In this document: positions 8,594-17,176 of the stretch, in pieces
Layout: each line of letters opens with the position of its first letter
How positions within the stretch are numbered: the stretch's first letter is position 1
Position numbers and translations under genes: made by a program
Notes under the pieces: model-generated
The model's database searches: none
The model's input: only the letters and a program-made list of their open reading frames with translations
What the model was told of the DNA's origin: nothing
Assembly: GCF_963977235.1 (NCBI RefSeq)
Contig: NZ_CAXBOD010000006.1
Coordinates: 59,523 to 123,522 of the forward strand
Length of the DNA stretch: 64,000 bases
Origin: Albimonas sp963977235
Lineage (GTDB): Bacteria > Pseudomonadota > Alphaproteobacteria > Rhodobacterales > Rhodobacteraceae
Direction of reading: 5' to 3'

Positions 8594-9694
8594 TCACTTC
8601 AGCAGGCCGATCGACTTCATGTAGTCGAGATGCGCCTGCAGGACCTCGCCGGCGAGCTCGCTTTTCTCGGCGTAGGATTCCCACTCGGCCCGGGCGACCT
8701 CGCGCAGCTTGTCGCGGTCCTCCTGGGCCCAGTCGATGACCTCGATCCTGTCGCCCTGGCGGTCGCGCTCGGCGAGCTTCTCGTCCTCCTCGTGGACGAC
8801 GCGGGTCAGGTCCTCCATCGCCATGTACCACCAGTCGCGAAGCGCCGTCTGGTCCTCGGGCGAGAGGGCGTCCCACTTGGATCTGGTCATGGTGAACTGC
8901 ATCGCGGCCATCGAGTGGATGCCGGGATACAGCGGATAGGGCGCCACGTCGTTCAGCCCGGTCGCGTCGTTGTTGACGTAGGCCGAGGCGTCGGCGGCGT
9001 CGACGATCCCCTTCTCGAGCGCGCCGTAGACCTCCGAGAACGGGATCGACACGGGGCTCGCCCCGGCGGCGGCGAAGACGGCGGCGGCCAGACCCTCGGG
9101 CGAGCGGATCTTCATCCCCTGCAGGTCCTCGAAGGTGCGGATCGGGGTGCGGGCGGCCAGCGCCTCGCGGCTGTAGGGACCGCAGGCGATGACCTTGACC
9201 TCGCCGTCGGTCAGCTCGTCGGCGGCCTTCTGCATCATCTCCTCGCCCACGCCGTCCTTGCAGAAGCCGAGCATCTGCCGGGGCGTGTCGTAGCCCGAGA
9301 TCAGGTCGCCGAGCAGCGCGAAGGCGGGCTCGCGCCCCGAGAAGTAGTTGACCGAGGTGAAGTCCCCGTCGAGCACGCCGTAGGCCACCGCCTCGGGCGT
9401 CTCCTTGGCGGGCACCACCGAGCCGTTGGGGGTGAAGGCGATCTCCACGCGGCCGTCGGTCATCTCGGCGATCTTCGGCAGCCAGGTCTCGGACAGGTGC
9501 TGGGTCGAGAAGTCGCCCGCATTGAACGAGGTCTGGATCGTGTAGGTCTCGGCCTGGGCGGCGCCGGCGAGACCTGCGGCGAGGGCGGCGGTGACGAAGG
9601 CGGCGGGGGCGAAGGCGGTGGAGGCGAAGGCGGTGGAGGCGAAGGCGGTGGGGGCGGCGCGGCCGAGCAGGCCGGCGAAACGGTCGAGCGTCAT
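8594..9694 (-). CDS. dctP: TRAP transporter solute-binding protein (DctP)
   Basis: 366 residues from the start at 9694, chosen because GGGAGG lies upstream at good spacing; an ATG at 9727 has none. Long signal peptide ending LAGAAQA-ETYTIQ, with three tandem TAFAS/P units before the hydrophobic core. The mature part has the DctP fold signatures: GRVEIAFTPNGSVVPAKETPEAVAYGVLD, GLAAAVFAAAGASPVSIPFSEVYGALEKGIVDAAD and the conserved Arg in GMKIRSPEGLAAAV that usually pairs with a carboxylate. Periplasmic receptor for an organic acid, first gene of the operon. Expression is likely set by the GntR protein encoded divergently. Confidence 0.93.
   Translation of the reverse strand: MTLDRFAGLLGRAAPTAFASTAFASTAFAPAAFVTAALAAGLAGAAQAETYTIQTSFNAGDFSTQHLSETWLPKIAEMTDGRVEIAFTPNGSVVPAKETPEAVAYGVLDGDFTSVNYFSGREPAFALLGDLISGYDTPRQMLGFCKDGVGEEMMQKAADELTDGEVKVIACGPYSREALAARTPIRTFEDLQGMKIRSPEGLAAAVFAAAGASPVSIPFSEVYGALEKGIVDAADASAYVNNDATGLNDVAPYPLYPGIHSMAAMQFTMTRSKWDALSPEDQTALRDWWYMAMEDLTRVVHEEDEKLAERDRQGDRIEVIDWAQEDRDKLREVARAEWESYAEKSELAGEVLQAHLDYMKSIGLLK
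9596..9655 (-). repeat. 15-bp tandem repeat in the dctP signal-peptide region
   Basis: Plus-strand unit gaaggcggtggaggc at 9611-9625 and 9626-9640, with a one-base variant at 9641-9655 and a degenerate fourth copy at 9596-9610. On the coding strand it gives TAFAS-TAFAS-TAFAP, lengthening the n/h-region of the DctP leader in whole-codon steps. Confidence 0.85.
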
Positions 9695-9731
9695 GAGGTT
9701 CCTCCCTGGGGGCGCTTTGCGGCCCATGTCT

Positions 9732-9755
9732 GATGCACTAATATATTAGTGCATC
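9732..9755. promoter_or_regulatory. Perfect 24-bp palindrome, probable GntR operator
   Basis: Half site GATGCACTAATA followed immediately by its exact reverse complement, no spacer. It is one of the few AT-rich spots in the window. It sits between dctP (start 9694, leftward) and the GntR regulator (start 9806, rightward), 38 and 51 bases from the two start codons. FCD-type GntR dimers bind such sites; repression of both promoters with release by the sugar acid is the natural reading. Confidence 0.8.
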
Positions 9756-9805
9756 GCGATCAAGTCGGGATTAGTCTCGGCTCACCGCGCAAGGACCCGG
9801 AGCGA

Positions 9806-10549
9806 ATGGCCAAAGCCTTGAACACTCTTGTGGACGACCGCCCTCTTCCGCGCGACGGCGAGGGACGGGGCGGCGGCGCGCGTCGGCTGCCGCGGCGGCC
9901 GACGGCCTCGCAGATGCTCTACGATTCGCTGCGCGACCGGGTGCTGTCGCTGGAGCTTGCCCCCGGCGCCCCCCTGTCGCGGGCCGAGATCGCCGAGACC
10001 TACGGGGTCAGCCAGACCCCGGTGCGCGACGCGCTGCAGCGGCTGGAGGCCGAGGGCCTGGTCGAGACCTTCCCCCAGTCGCGCACCCTGGTCGCCAAGA
10101 TCGACCTCGCCCACGCGCGGGAGACGCAGTTCCTGCGCCTGGGGCTGGAGCTGGAGGTGGCGCGGGTGCTGGCGGCCGCCCCCGACCCCGCCGCCGCCGT
10201 CGCCCCCGCCCGCCGCATCCTCGAGCGGCAGGGCGCGGCGTTGGCGGCCGAGGATCTGGAGGGGTTCGCGGCGCTCGACGGCGCCTTCCACCGGGCGCTG
10301 TGCGAGGCCGCCGGCCACCCGGCGCTGTGGGACCTGATCGCCGAGCGCTCGGGCCACATCGACCGGCTGCGGGCGCTGAACCTGCCCGATCCGGGCAAGC
10401 CGCTCGACATCCTCTCGCGCCACCGGGAGATCCTGGAGGCGGTCGCGGCCGGCGACCGGGCCGAGGCCGAGGCCGCCGTGCGCCGCCACCTCTCGGGCAC
10501 GCTGCAGGCCGCCGAGGCGATCCGGGCGCGCCGGCCGGACTGTTTCTGA
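9806..10549 (+). CDS. GntR/FCD-family transcriptional regulator
   Basis: 247 residues from ATG 9806 (GGAG close upstream); an ATG at 9749 is in frame but lies inside the palindrome. The winged helix is SQMLYDSLRDRVLSLELAPG ... SRAEIAETYGVSQTPVRDAL then RLEAEGLVETFPQSRTLV. The C-terminal FCD domain has the metal-binding pattern with Asp/His residues in FAALDGAFHRALCEAAGH, then HIDRLRALN and SRHREILEAVAAGDRAEAEAAVRRHL. Divergent from the dctP operon and very probably its repressor, acting at 9732-9755. The effector is probably the transported acid or its keto-deoxy product. Confidence 0.92.
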   Translation: MAKALNTLVDDRPLPRDGEGRGGGARRLPRRPTASQMLYDSLRDRVLSLELAPGAPLSRAEIAETYGVSQTPVRDALQRLEAEGLVETFPQSRTLVAKIDLAHARETQFLRLGLELEVARVLAAAPDPAAAVAPARRILERQGAALAAEDLEGFAALDGAFHRALCEAAGHPALWDLIAERSGHIDRLRALNLPDPGKPLDILSRHREILEAVAAGDRAEAEAAVRRHLSGTLQAAEAIRARRPDCF

Positions 10550-10618
10550 GGGCGCGGGCGCGGCGCATTGACATGCGCCCTGCGGCGGCGAAACGCGCGG
10601 GCGCCCGACACGCAGGGC

Positions 10619-10642
10619 GCCCCGGGCCTGACCCGGGGCCTC
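10619..10642 (+). repeat. REP-like palindrome, copy 1
   Basis: GCCCCGGG-cctga-CCCGGGGC core with trailing CTC. The same 24 bases recur exactly at 48911-48934. Lies between the GntR gene and the convergent carbamoylase gene, so it may end transcription from one or both sides. The surrounding bases 10636-10654 also pair with 10724-10740, linking copies 1 and 2 into a larger hairpin. Confidence 0.6.
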
Positions 10643-10733
10643 CTGCGCGACGCCGCCACCCGGCGTCGGCGCGGGGATCGCGGCGCAGGGTCCGCCACGG
10701 GGCCGGCCGCAGCGCCTCCGGCCAGCGTCGCAG

Positions 10734-10757
10734 GAGGCCCCGGCTCAGGGCCGGGGC
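10734..10757 (-). repeat. REP-like palindrome, copy 2 (inverted)
   Basis: GAGGCCCCGG then CTCAGGG then CCGGGGC: the same family as copy 1 in opposite orientation with small differences. The 10550-10818 gap holds nothing else I recognise. Confidence 0.55.
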
Positions 10758-10818
10758 GCGCTTCTGGCAAGCGACGCGCCGATCCCCGACCGGGGGCCCG
10801 GGGCTGGCGTCCCGATGG

Positions 10819-11781
10819 TCAGCCGTTGGTCGGCGGGACCGGGCCCTTCTGGGCGGTGATGGGGCCGTAGTGGGCGGGCTCGCGGTGGGCGGCGAAGTTG
10901 AAGAAGGTCTCGCGGTAGATCCGGCAGAGGTCGAGGTCGCAGCGCGCGACCACCACCTCGTCCCCCAGCGTCGAGGCCATGGCGACGACCTCGCCCGAGG
11001 GCGCCACGATCATCGACTGGCCGATCATCGGCGAGCCCTCCTCGATCCCGCACTTGGCCGTCCCCACCACCCAGGTCGCGTTCTGGTAGGCGCCGGCCTG
11101 CATGGCGAGCTGGTTGTGGAAGTTCGAGAGCCCGTCGATCTCGGGATGCCCGGTGTGGTCGTTGGGGGTGTTGTAGCCCAGCAGCACCATCTCGACCGAG
11201 CGCAGGGCCATCACCCGGTAGGTCTCCGGCCAGCGGCGGTCGTTGCAGATGCACATGCCGAAATTGCCGCCCATCGTCTCCCAGACCGGAAAGCCGAGGT
11301 CGCCGGGCTGGAAGTAGCGTTTTTCGAGATGCTGGAAGGCGCGTTCGGGCCGGTGGTCGGCGTGGCCGGGGAGGTGGACCTTGCGATACTTGCCCACGAT
11401 GGCCCCGCGGTCGTTCACCAGCACCGCCGTGTTGAAGCGCTTCAGGCCGGCGTCGGTCTGGGCGAGTTCGGCGTAGCCGAGGTAGAAGCCGATGCCGAGT
11501 TCGGCGGCGGTCTCGAAGAGGATGCGGGTCTCGGGGCCGGGCATCTCGCGCTCGAAGAAGACGTCGACCTCCTGGTCGGCCTCGAACCACCAGCGGGGGA
11601 AGAAGGTGGTGAGCGCCAGTTCGGGGAAGACCACCAGCTTGGCGCCGCGGGCGGCGGCCTCGCGCATCATCTCCAGCAGGCGGGCGACGCAGTCGGCGCG
11701 GGTCTCGCTCAGCGCGATGGGGCCCATCTGGGCGGCGGCGACCACGATGGGGCGGGCGCGGGGGTTGAGGGCGGCGGGCAT
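10819..11781 (-). CDS. N-carbamoyl-D-amino-acid hydrolase (nitrilase superfamily)
   Basis: 320 residues. The catalytic triad is Glu54 (VVFPELALTTFFPRWW), Lys134 (GKYRKVHLPGH) and Cys179 (GMCICNDRRWPE). The wording around all three matches D-carbamoylases rather than generic nitrilases: TTFFPRWWF, KVHLPGHADHRPERAFQHLEKRYF and the C-terminal HREPAHYGPI. The reaction is removal of the carbamoyl group from an N-carbamoyl amino acid, giving the amino acid, CO2 and ammonia. It is the last gene of the operon and its start touches the hyuB stop by one base. Inference: completes ring breakdown begun by HyuAB. D-specificity is by family resemblance only. Confidence 0.92.
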   Translation of the reverse strand: MPAALNPRARPIVVAAAQMGPIALSETRADCVARLLEMMREAAARGAKLVVFPELALTTFFPRWWFEADQEVDVFFEREMPGPETRILFETAAELGIGFYLGYAELAQTDAGLKRFNTAVLVNDRGAIVGKYRKVHLPGHADHRPERAFQHLEKRYFQPGDLGFPVWETMGGNFGMCICNDRRWPETYRVMALRSVEMVLLGYNTPNDHTGHPEIDGLSNFHNQLAMQAGAYQNATWVVGTAKCGIEEGSPMIGQSMIVAPSGEVVAMASTLGDEVVVARCDLDLCRIYRETFFNFAAHREPAHYGPITAQKGPVPPTNG

Positions 11782-13565
11782 CAGGCGGCTCCTTTGCGGG
11801 CGGCGTCTGTGGCGGCGGCGTCGAGCGCGCCGGAGGCGATGACCACGCCGTAGTCGGCGCGGGCCTGCTCGGCGCTCAACAGCCCGTCGAGCACGTCGTC
11901 CAGCACCGCCTGGGGGTCCCGCTCGAACGGGTTGCCGTAGCCGCCGCCGGCGGGGCCGGTGGCGACGAAGGTCTCTCCCTTCTTCGCCGCGCGATAGGGG
12001 ACCTTGGAGGGCAGCGAGGACGCCCGGCCCTCGGGCGAGATGGAGGTCAGCGAGGCCGTGCCGCCCTGCCCGCCGCCCTGGAACCCCCAGGGACGGAACT
12101 CATGCCCCTCGCCCTCCACCGAGCCGCCCCCGTCGGCCAGGAACTCGAACCCGCGGATCGAGCCGAAGCCGCCGCGCCATTTGCCGGGGCCGGTCACGCC
12201 CTCGTTCAGCTCGTAGCGGGTGACGCGGAGCGGCAGGTGGCTCTCGATATCCTCGATGGGGTTGTTGCGGGTGTTGGCGTAGAGCGTGTCGACCGCGTCC
12301 ATCCCGTCCATCCCGAAGCGCCCGCCATAGGCGCCCTCGAAGATCTCCATGTGCACCCAGTGCTCGCCCGAGGTCAGGCCCGAGAAGGCGATGACCTTGA
12401 GGTTGCCGATCCCGGCCGAGACCTGCTGGGGCGCGCATTGCGCCAGCGCCTTCATCACCGTGTCGGCGAGCCCGTTGCCCCCGGTGAAGCGCGCGATCAC
12501 CGGCGCGGGGAAGGAGGGGTTCGCGAGGCAGCCCTTGGGCGCGAAGATGGTGATGGGGCGCGTCAGCCCCGAGTTCTGCGGGATGATCCCGTGCACCGCG
12601 CTGTCGAGCAGCACTGATCTCAGCGTCAGCCAGATCGCGATGTCGGTGGTGCCCACATAGGGCATGTTGATCGGCCGGTCGTCGCATTGCGGCGAGGTGC
12701 CGGTGAGGTCGACGTGGATCTCGTCGCCCTTGACCGTCAGCGTCACCGCCAGCGTGTAGTGGCGCCGCTCGGGGTCGTCGAGGAAGCCGTCGAGCTTCGT
12801 CTCAGCCTTGTAGACCCCGTCCGGCAGGGCCGCGATGGCCTGGCGCATCATCGCCTCGGAATGGTCCATCAGCGCGTCGACGGCGGCCTCGACCCGGTCC
12901 CGGCCGTGCTCGTCGATAAGGGCGCCGAAGCGCTCGGCCCCGATCTCGCAGGCGGCGATCTGGGCCTCCATGTCGCCGACGACCAGCTTCGGCGCGCGGA
13001 CGTTGTCGCGCAGGATCTGCCAGACGGCGGCGTTGTCCACGCCCCGGTCGCGGACCTTGATGGCCTTGAACTGCAGGCCCTCGGCGTAGACGTCGATCGC
13101 CTCGACGATGCCGGCCGAGCCCGGGGTCTGCGCGCCGACATCCAGGTGATGAGCGGTGGTGGCGGCGAAGCCCACCAGCTGCTCGTCGCGGAACACCGGA
13201 ACCAGGAAGGCGAAGTCCGGCCCGTGCGAGGCGCCCCCGTAGGGGTCGTTGTGCAGGATCACGTCGCCGGGGTTCACCCGGTCGCCGCGCGCCTCCAGCG
13301 TCTCCAGCACGTTCTGCACGTAGCCGGCGATGGGGCCCGACTGCAGGGGGGTGGACTGCATTGATTCCGCGATCTGGCGCCCTTGGGCGTCGGTCAGCGC
13401 GGCGCCGAAGTCCTCGGATTCGCGGATGATCGAGGAATAGGACATCCGCATCAGCTTGTAGCCCATCTCGACCGCTATGGACTGCAGCGCGCCCTGGATG
13501 ACCGAGGCGGAGATCGGGTCGATGGTCGAGGCCCTGGAAGTCGTGGAGGAGGTCATTCCCGTCAT
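11781..13565 (-). CDS. hyuB: Hydantoinase/oxoprolinase subunit B
   Basis: 594 residues. HyuB features: IDPISASVIQGALQSIAVEMGYKLMRMSYSSIIRESEDFGAAL at the N-terminus, PGDVILHNDPYGGASHGPD, and the late GGFGSIRGFEFLADGG. With HyuA it forms the ATP-dependent amidohydrolase that opens hydantoin, N-methylhydantoin or 5-oxoproline rings. Its start overlaps the hyuA stop by ATGA and its end abuts the carbamoylase gene, so the three are one translational unit. Size is within the family range. Confidence 0.93.
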   Translation of the reverse strand: MTGMTSSTTSRASTIDPISASVIQGALQSIAVEMGYKLMRMSYSSIIRESEDFGAALTDAQGRQIAESMQSTPLQSGPIAGYVQNVLETLEARGDRVNPGDVILHNDPYGGASHGPDFAFLVPVFRDEQLVGFAATTAHHLDVGAQTPGSAGIVEAIDVYAEGLQFKAIKVRDRGVDNAAVWQILRDNVRAPKLVVGDMEAQIAACEIGAERFGALIDEHGRDRVEAAVDALMDHSEAMMRQAIAALPDGVYKAETKLDGFLDDPERRHYTLAVTLTVKGDEIHVDLTGTSPQCDDRPINMPYVGTTDIAIWLTLRSVLLDSAVHGIIPQNSGLTRPITIFAPKGCLANPSFPAPVIARFTGGNGLADTVMKALAQCAPQQVSAGIGNLKVIAFSGLTSGEHWVHMEIFEGAYGGRFGMDGMDAVDTLYANTRNNPIEDIESHLPLRVTRYELNEGVTGPGKWRGGFGSIRGFEFLADGGGSVEGEGHEFRPWGFQGGGQGGTASLTSISPEGRASSLPSKVPYRAAKKGETFVATGPAGGGYGNPFERDPQAVLDDVLDGLLSAEQARADYGVVIASGALDAAATDAARKGAA

Positions 13566-15634
13566 CCCTTCTGCGCGACGCGGATCAGCAGGTTGCCCCC
13601 GGCGTCGGCGACGAGGCTGTCGCCGGGCCGGAGCATCGAGGTCGTGTCCTTCTGGGTGATCAGCGCCGGCCCCTCGATCACGGTGTCGAGCGGCAGGCGG
13701 TCCCGGCGGTAGACCGGGGTGGTCATCCGGGTCATGGCGCCGCCTGTGCGGAAGGCGATCTCGGCGTCATGGAGGTGGGCGGCCTCGAGGCTGCCGCCCG
13801 CGGGGGGCGCGGGTTTCTCCAGCACCGGCATGGCGCCGACGCCGCGGACGCGGACATTGACGATCTCGATGGGGGTGTCGTTGACGCGGCCGTATTCGCG
13901 GCGGTGCTGCGCGGTGAAGTCGGCGAAGATCGCCTGCATGGCCGGCGCGTCGAGGGCGGCGCCGGGGAAGGCGCAGCGCAGCTCATAGCCCTGGCCAACG
14001 TAGCGCAGGTCTCCGGCCCGCTCGAAGCGCATCTCGTCCGGCGCGAAGCCGTCGGCGGCGAGGCGGGAGGCGAGCTCCGCCTGCATCTCGGCCAGCAGCG
14101 CCTCCAGCGCACCCGCGTCGGCGTCGGCGGACGTGACGAAGGCGGTGCGCACGAGGTCGTATTTCATGTCCGTCGCGGTCAGGCCGACGGCCGAGGTGAT
14201 CCCCGGCGCCGGGGGCACGATGACCTCCGGGATCCCGAGGATCGCAGCCACGTCCACCGCCTGCAGCGGCCCGCCGCCCCCGAAGGCCATCAGCGAAAAC
14301 GCCCGCGGATCCAGCCCCTTCTGCACGGTGCGCGAGCGCACGGCGTTGGCCATGTTGGCGTTGACCACCGCGAGGATGCCGTCGGCGGTTTCTTCGAGGC
14401 TCATGCCGAGCTGTTCGGCCAGCTCTCCGACCACCCGGCGGGAGGCCTCCACGTCGAGGCTCATCGCCCCGCCCAGGAAGGCGCGCGGATCGAGCCGGCC
14501 CAGCGCCACGTTGGCGTCGGTGACGGTGGGCTGCGTTCCGCCCCGCCCGTAGGCCGCCGGCCCCGGCACGGCGCCGGCCGACCGCGGCCCCACCTTGAAG
14601 CCCCCCGCCGCGTCCACATGCGCGATCGAGCCGCCGCCCGCCCCGATGGTGTGGATGTCGATCATCGGCGCCAGCACCGGGAAGCCGGCGATGGAGGTGT
14701 CGCGGGCCGAGGCCTCGGCGAAGGCCCCCTCGCGCACGATGCCGATGTCGGCCGAGGTGCCGCCCACGTCGAAGGTGATCAGGTTGCTCCGCCCCGACAG
14801 CGCCCCCGCCCAGGCGCCCCCGATGATCCCCGCAGCCGGCCCCGACAGCAGCGTCAGCACCGGCAGCTCGGAGACCATGCGCGCGGTCGCGGCGCCGCCG
14901 TTCGAGCCCATGATGTGCAGGTCGGCCGCGAAGCCGGCCTCGGAGAGGCGGCTCTCCAGCCGGCTCACGTAGTCGCGCACCTTGGGGCCGATGAAGGCGT
15001 TCATGGCGGTGGTGGTGAAGCGCTCGAACTCGCGGAACTGGGGGGAGACGGTCGAGGAGGTGGTGACGAAGACGCCGGGCGCCTCGGCCTCGACGATGGC
15101 CTTGGCGCGGGCCTCGTGGGAGGGGTCGAGGTAGGAGAACAGGAAGCAGATGGCGATGGCCTCGACGCCGGCCTCCGCCAGCTCCCGGGCGGCGGTCGCC
15201 ACGGCGGCCTCGTCGAGCGGCGCGAGCTCCACGCCCGGGGGCGCGATGCGCCCGCCCACGGTCTTGCGATGGCGGCGTTTCACCAGGGGGCGGTCCTGCC
15301 AGGGGATCTCCTGGCGGATCGAGTAATGCTGCGGCCGCTGGTGGCGGCCGATGTGGAGCACGTCGCGGAACCCCTCGTTGGTGATCAGGCCGGTGACGGC
15401 GCCGTCATGCTCCAGCACCGCGTTGGTCGCGGTGGTGGTGCCGTGCAGGACGTGGTCGACGGCGGCCGGAGAAACCCCGGCCAGCTCGCAAAGCTCGCTG
15501 ACCCCGGTCAGCACCCCTTCGGAGGGGTCGTGGGGGGTGGTGGGGACCTTGTGGACCGTGCTCTCCCCGCTCTCGGTCTCCACGAGCACGAGGTCGGTGA
15601 AGGTGCCGCCCACGTCGACGCCGATCAGTTTCAT
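13562..15634 (-). CDS. hyuA: Hydantoinase/oxoprolinase subunit A
   Basis: 690 residues from ATG 15634, preferred because the protein then opens with the ATP-binding MKLIGVDVGGTFTDLVLVE and has GAAGGA upstream. Further motifs: HGTTTATNAVLEHDGAVTGLIT, LLSGPAAGIIGGAWAG, ITFDVGGTSADIGIV and GAGGGSIAHVDAAGGFKVGP. This is the actin-like ATPase half of the ATP-dependent hydantoinase. The metal-independent, ATP-using chemistry distinguishes it from dihydropyrimidinase-type hydantoinases. Nineteen bases separate its start from the upstream amidohydrolase stop. Substrate (hydantoin, N-methylhydantoin or oxoproline) is not decided by sequence. Confidence 0.93.
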   Translation of the reverse strand: MKLIGVDVGGTFTDLVLVETESGESTVHKVPTTPHDPSEGVLTGVSELCELAGVSPAAVDHVLHGTTTATNAVLEHDGAVTGLITNEGFRDVLHIGRHQRPQHYSIRQEIPWQDRPLVKRRHRKTVGGRIAPPGVELAPLDEAAVATAARELAEAGVEAIAICFLFSYLDPSHEARAKAIVEAEAPGVFVTTSSTVSPQFREFERFTTTAMNAFIGPKVRDYVSRLESRLSEAGFAADLHIMGSNGGAATARMVSELPVLTLLSGPAAGIIGGAWAGALSGRSNLITFDVGGTSADIGIVREGAFAEASARDTSIAGFPVLAPMIDIHTIGAGGGSIAHVDAAGGFKVGPRSAGAVPGPAAYGRGGTQPTVTDANVALGRLDPRAFLGGAMSLDVEASRRVVGELAEQLGMSLEETADGILAVVNANMANAVRSRTVQKGLDPRAFSLMAFGGGGPLQAVDVAAILGIPEVIVPPAPGITSAVGLTATDMKYDLVRTAFVTSADADAGALEALLAEMQAELASRLAADGFAPDEMRFERAGDLRYVGQGYELRCAFPGAALDAPAMQAIFADFTAQHRREYGRVNDTPIEIVNVRVRGVGAMPVLEKPAPPAGGSLEAAHLHDAEIAFRTGGAMTRMTTPVYRRDRLPLDTVIEGPALITQKDTTSMLRPGDSLVADAGGNLLIRVAQKG

Positions 15635-15653
15635 CGCGGATATCCTTCGAAAA

Positions 15654-17153
15654 TCACTGCCCGGCGGGGCGGTTGTGGCCACGGATCGGGAACACCGGCG
15701 GCATCGCCGCGTCGGCGCTGCGCCCGGCCCAGTCGCGGGTGTGCACGAGGTCCATCGAGCGCTTCTGCGCCGCCTCGACCCGCACCATGGCGTCCTCGTA
15801 GTCGATGAAGACCGCGCGGCCGTCCTCGACCACCTTGCGCCCGTCCACGTAGACGTCCCTGATCGGCCGCTCCCCGCCCGAGAAGATCAGCGCGCGCACC
15901 GGATCGCGCAGGGGGCGCAGCGAGGCGTGGGTGATGTCGACCAGCACCAGGTCGGCCTTGGCGCCCGGCTCGATCTTGCCGATGTCGTCGCGCCGCAGGG
16001 CCTTGGCGCCGCCGACGGTGGCGGCGTGGAACAGCGCCTCGGCGGTCGGTTTGGCGGCGTTGCCCGAGATGGTGCGGGCCACGTAGATCGCGGTCTTCAG
16101 CTCCTCGACCATGTTCTGGGGGTGGGTGTCGGTGCCGATGGTCATGTTCACCCCCCGCTCCTGATAGGCCGAGAAGTGCTGGAGCGAGATCCCCCGTCGC
16201 ACGAACACCGTGGGACAATGGGCGACCGAGGCGCCCGCGTCCGCGATCAGCCCCAGGTCGTCGGAAGACGTCGTCCACCCCACCTGCGGATGGCTGTCGA
16301 GGAAGATCCCGTGGCCGATCAGCGTGCGCTCGTTGAGGATGCCGATGTCCTCCATCCAGCGGATCGGGGTGACGCCGTGGCGGCGGATCATCTCGTTGAA
16401 CTCGATCACGCCCTGGGCGGCGTGGATGGTGAAGGGGAGGTCCCGGGCCTCCGCCTCCTGCATCGCTTCGCGCAGCAGGCCCTCGAAACAGGTGTCGATC
16501 TGGCTCGGCGAGACGACGCCGGAGACGCGGCCGGAGGGGTGCTTCGCCGCCTCGTCGAGGCAGGCCATGGCGGCCTTCATCGACTCCTCGCCCCGTGCCT
16601 CGTCCAGCTCGTAGTAGACCGAGTGGCCGTTGGCGGTCTTCCACGGCCCGTTGCGGAACATGGGCGCGGCGAAGGCGCGGATGCCGGTGGCGGCCAGCCC
16701 GTCCAGCCAGCCCTCATGCGCAAACGAGATGTCGCAAAGGGAGGTCACGCCCGACTGCAGCAGCTCGGCCAGCGCCACCTGGGTGGAGGCGCGCATCCCC
16801 TCCTCGTCGATCTCGAACAGCGTCAGGAACTCGTAGAGCGAGCTCATGTAGAATTTTGGGGAATAGACCTCCTCGGTCAGGCCCTTGAGCATCGTCTCGA
16901 AGCTGGGGTGGGAGTGGACGTCGACGAAGCCCGGCATCACCATCCGCTCGCGCCCGTCGATCTCGGCGTCGGCCGGCCCGGTCCAGGGTCCGTCGGCCGA
17001 GAGGATCCGGTCCCCCTGGAAGACCACGTCGACGCCGCGGGCGTATTCGTGCCGGCCCGCCTCGGCGTTCCAGACGACCGCCCAGGCGGCGTTGCGGATC
17101 ACGGTGATCGGGGTGTCGGGGATCGGGGCCTCGGGGGCGGTCGGGTCGGTCAT
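15654..17153 (-). CDS. Amidohydrolase-superfamily deaminase/hydrolase
   Basis: 499 residues. Metal ligands: VMPGFVDVHSHPSFE (HxH motif), TIHAAQGVIEFNE (His), LIGHGIFLDSH and the Asp in MTIGTDTHPQN. Residues flanking both barrel ends form the small beta domain (VDVVFQGDRILSADG; GAKADLVLVDITH). The layout is of the AtzA/TrzA/guanine-deaminase group, which remove amino groups or halides from N-heterocycles. Encoded between a GntR gene and hyuA in one direction. Inference: it feeds HyuAB by deaminating an imino-substituted ring to the hydantoin-like product. Exact substrate unknown. Confidence 0.85.
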   Translation of the reverse strand: MTDPTAPEAPIPDTPITVIRNAAWAVVWNAEAGRHEYARGVDVVFQGDRILSADGPWTGPADAEIDGRERMVMPGFVDVHSHPSFETMLKGLTEEVYSPKFYMSSLYEFLTLFEIDEEGMRASTQVALAELLQSGVTSLCDISFAHEGWLDGLAATGIRAFAAPMFRNGPWKTANGHSVYYELDEARGEESMKAAMACLDEAAKHPSGRVSGVVSPSQIDTCFEGLLREAMQEAEARDLPFTIHAAQGVIEFNEMIRRHGVTPIRWMEDIGILNERTLIGHGIFLDSHPQVGWTTSSDDLGLIADAGASVAHCPTVFVRRGISLQHFSAYQERGVNMTIGTDTHPQNMVEELKTAIYVARTISGNAAKPTAEALFHAATVGGAKALRRDDIGKIEPGAKADLVLVDITHASLRPLRDPVRALIFSGGERPIRDVYVDGRKVVEDGRAVFIDYEDAMVRVEAAQKRSMDLVHTRDWAGRSADAAMPPVFPIRGHNRPAGQ

Positions 17154-17176
17154 GCGGGGCTCCGGGTGGGGGACGG

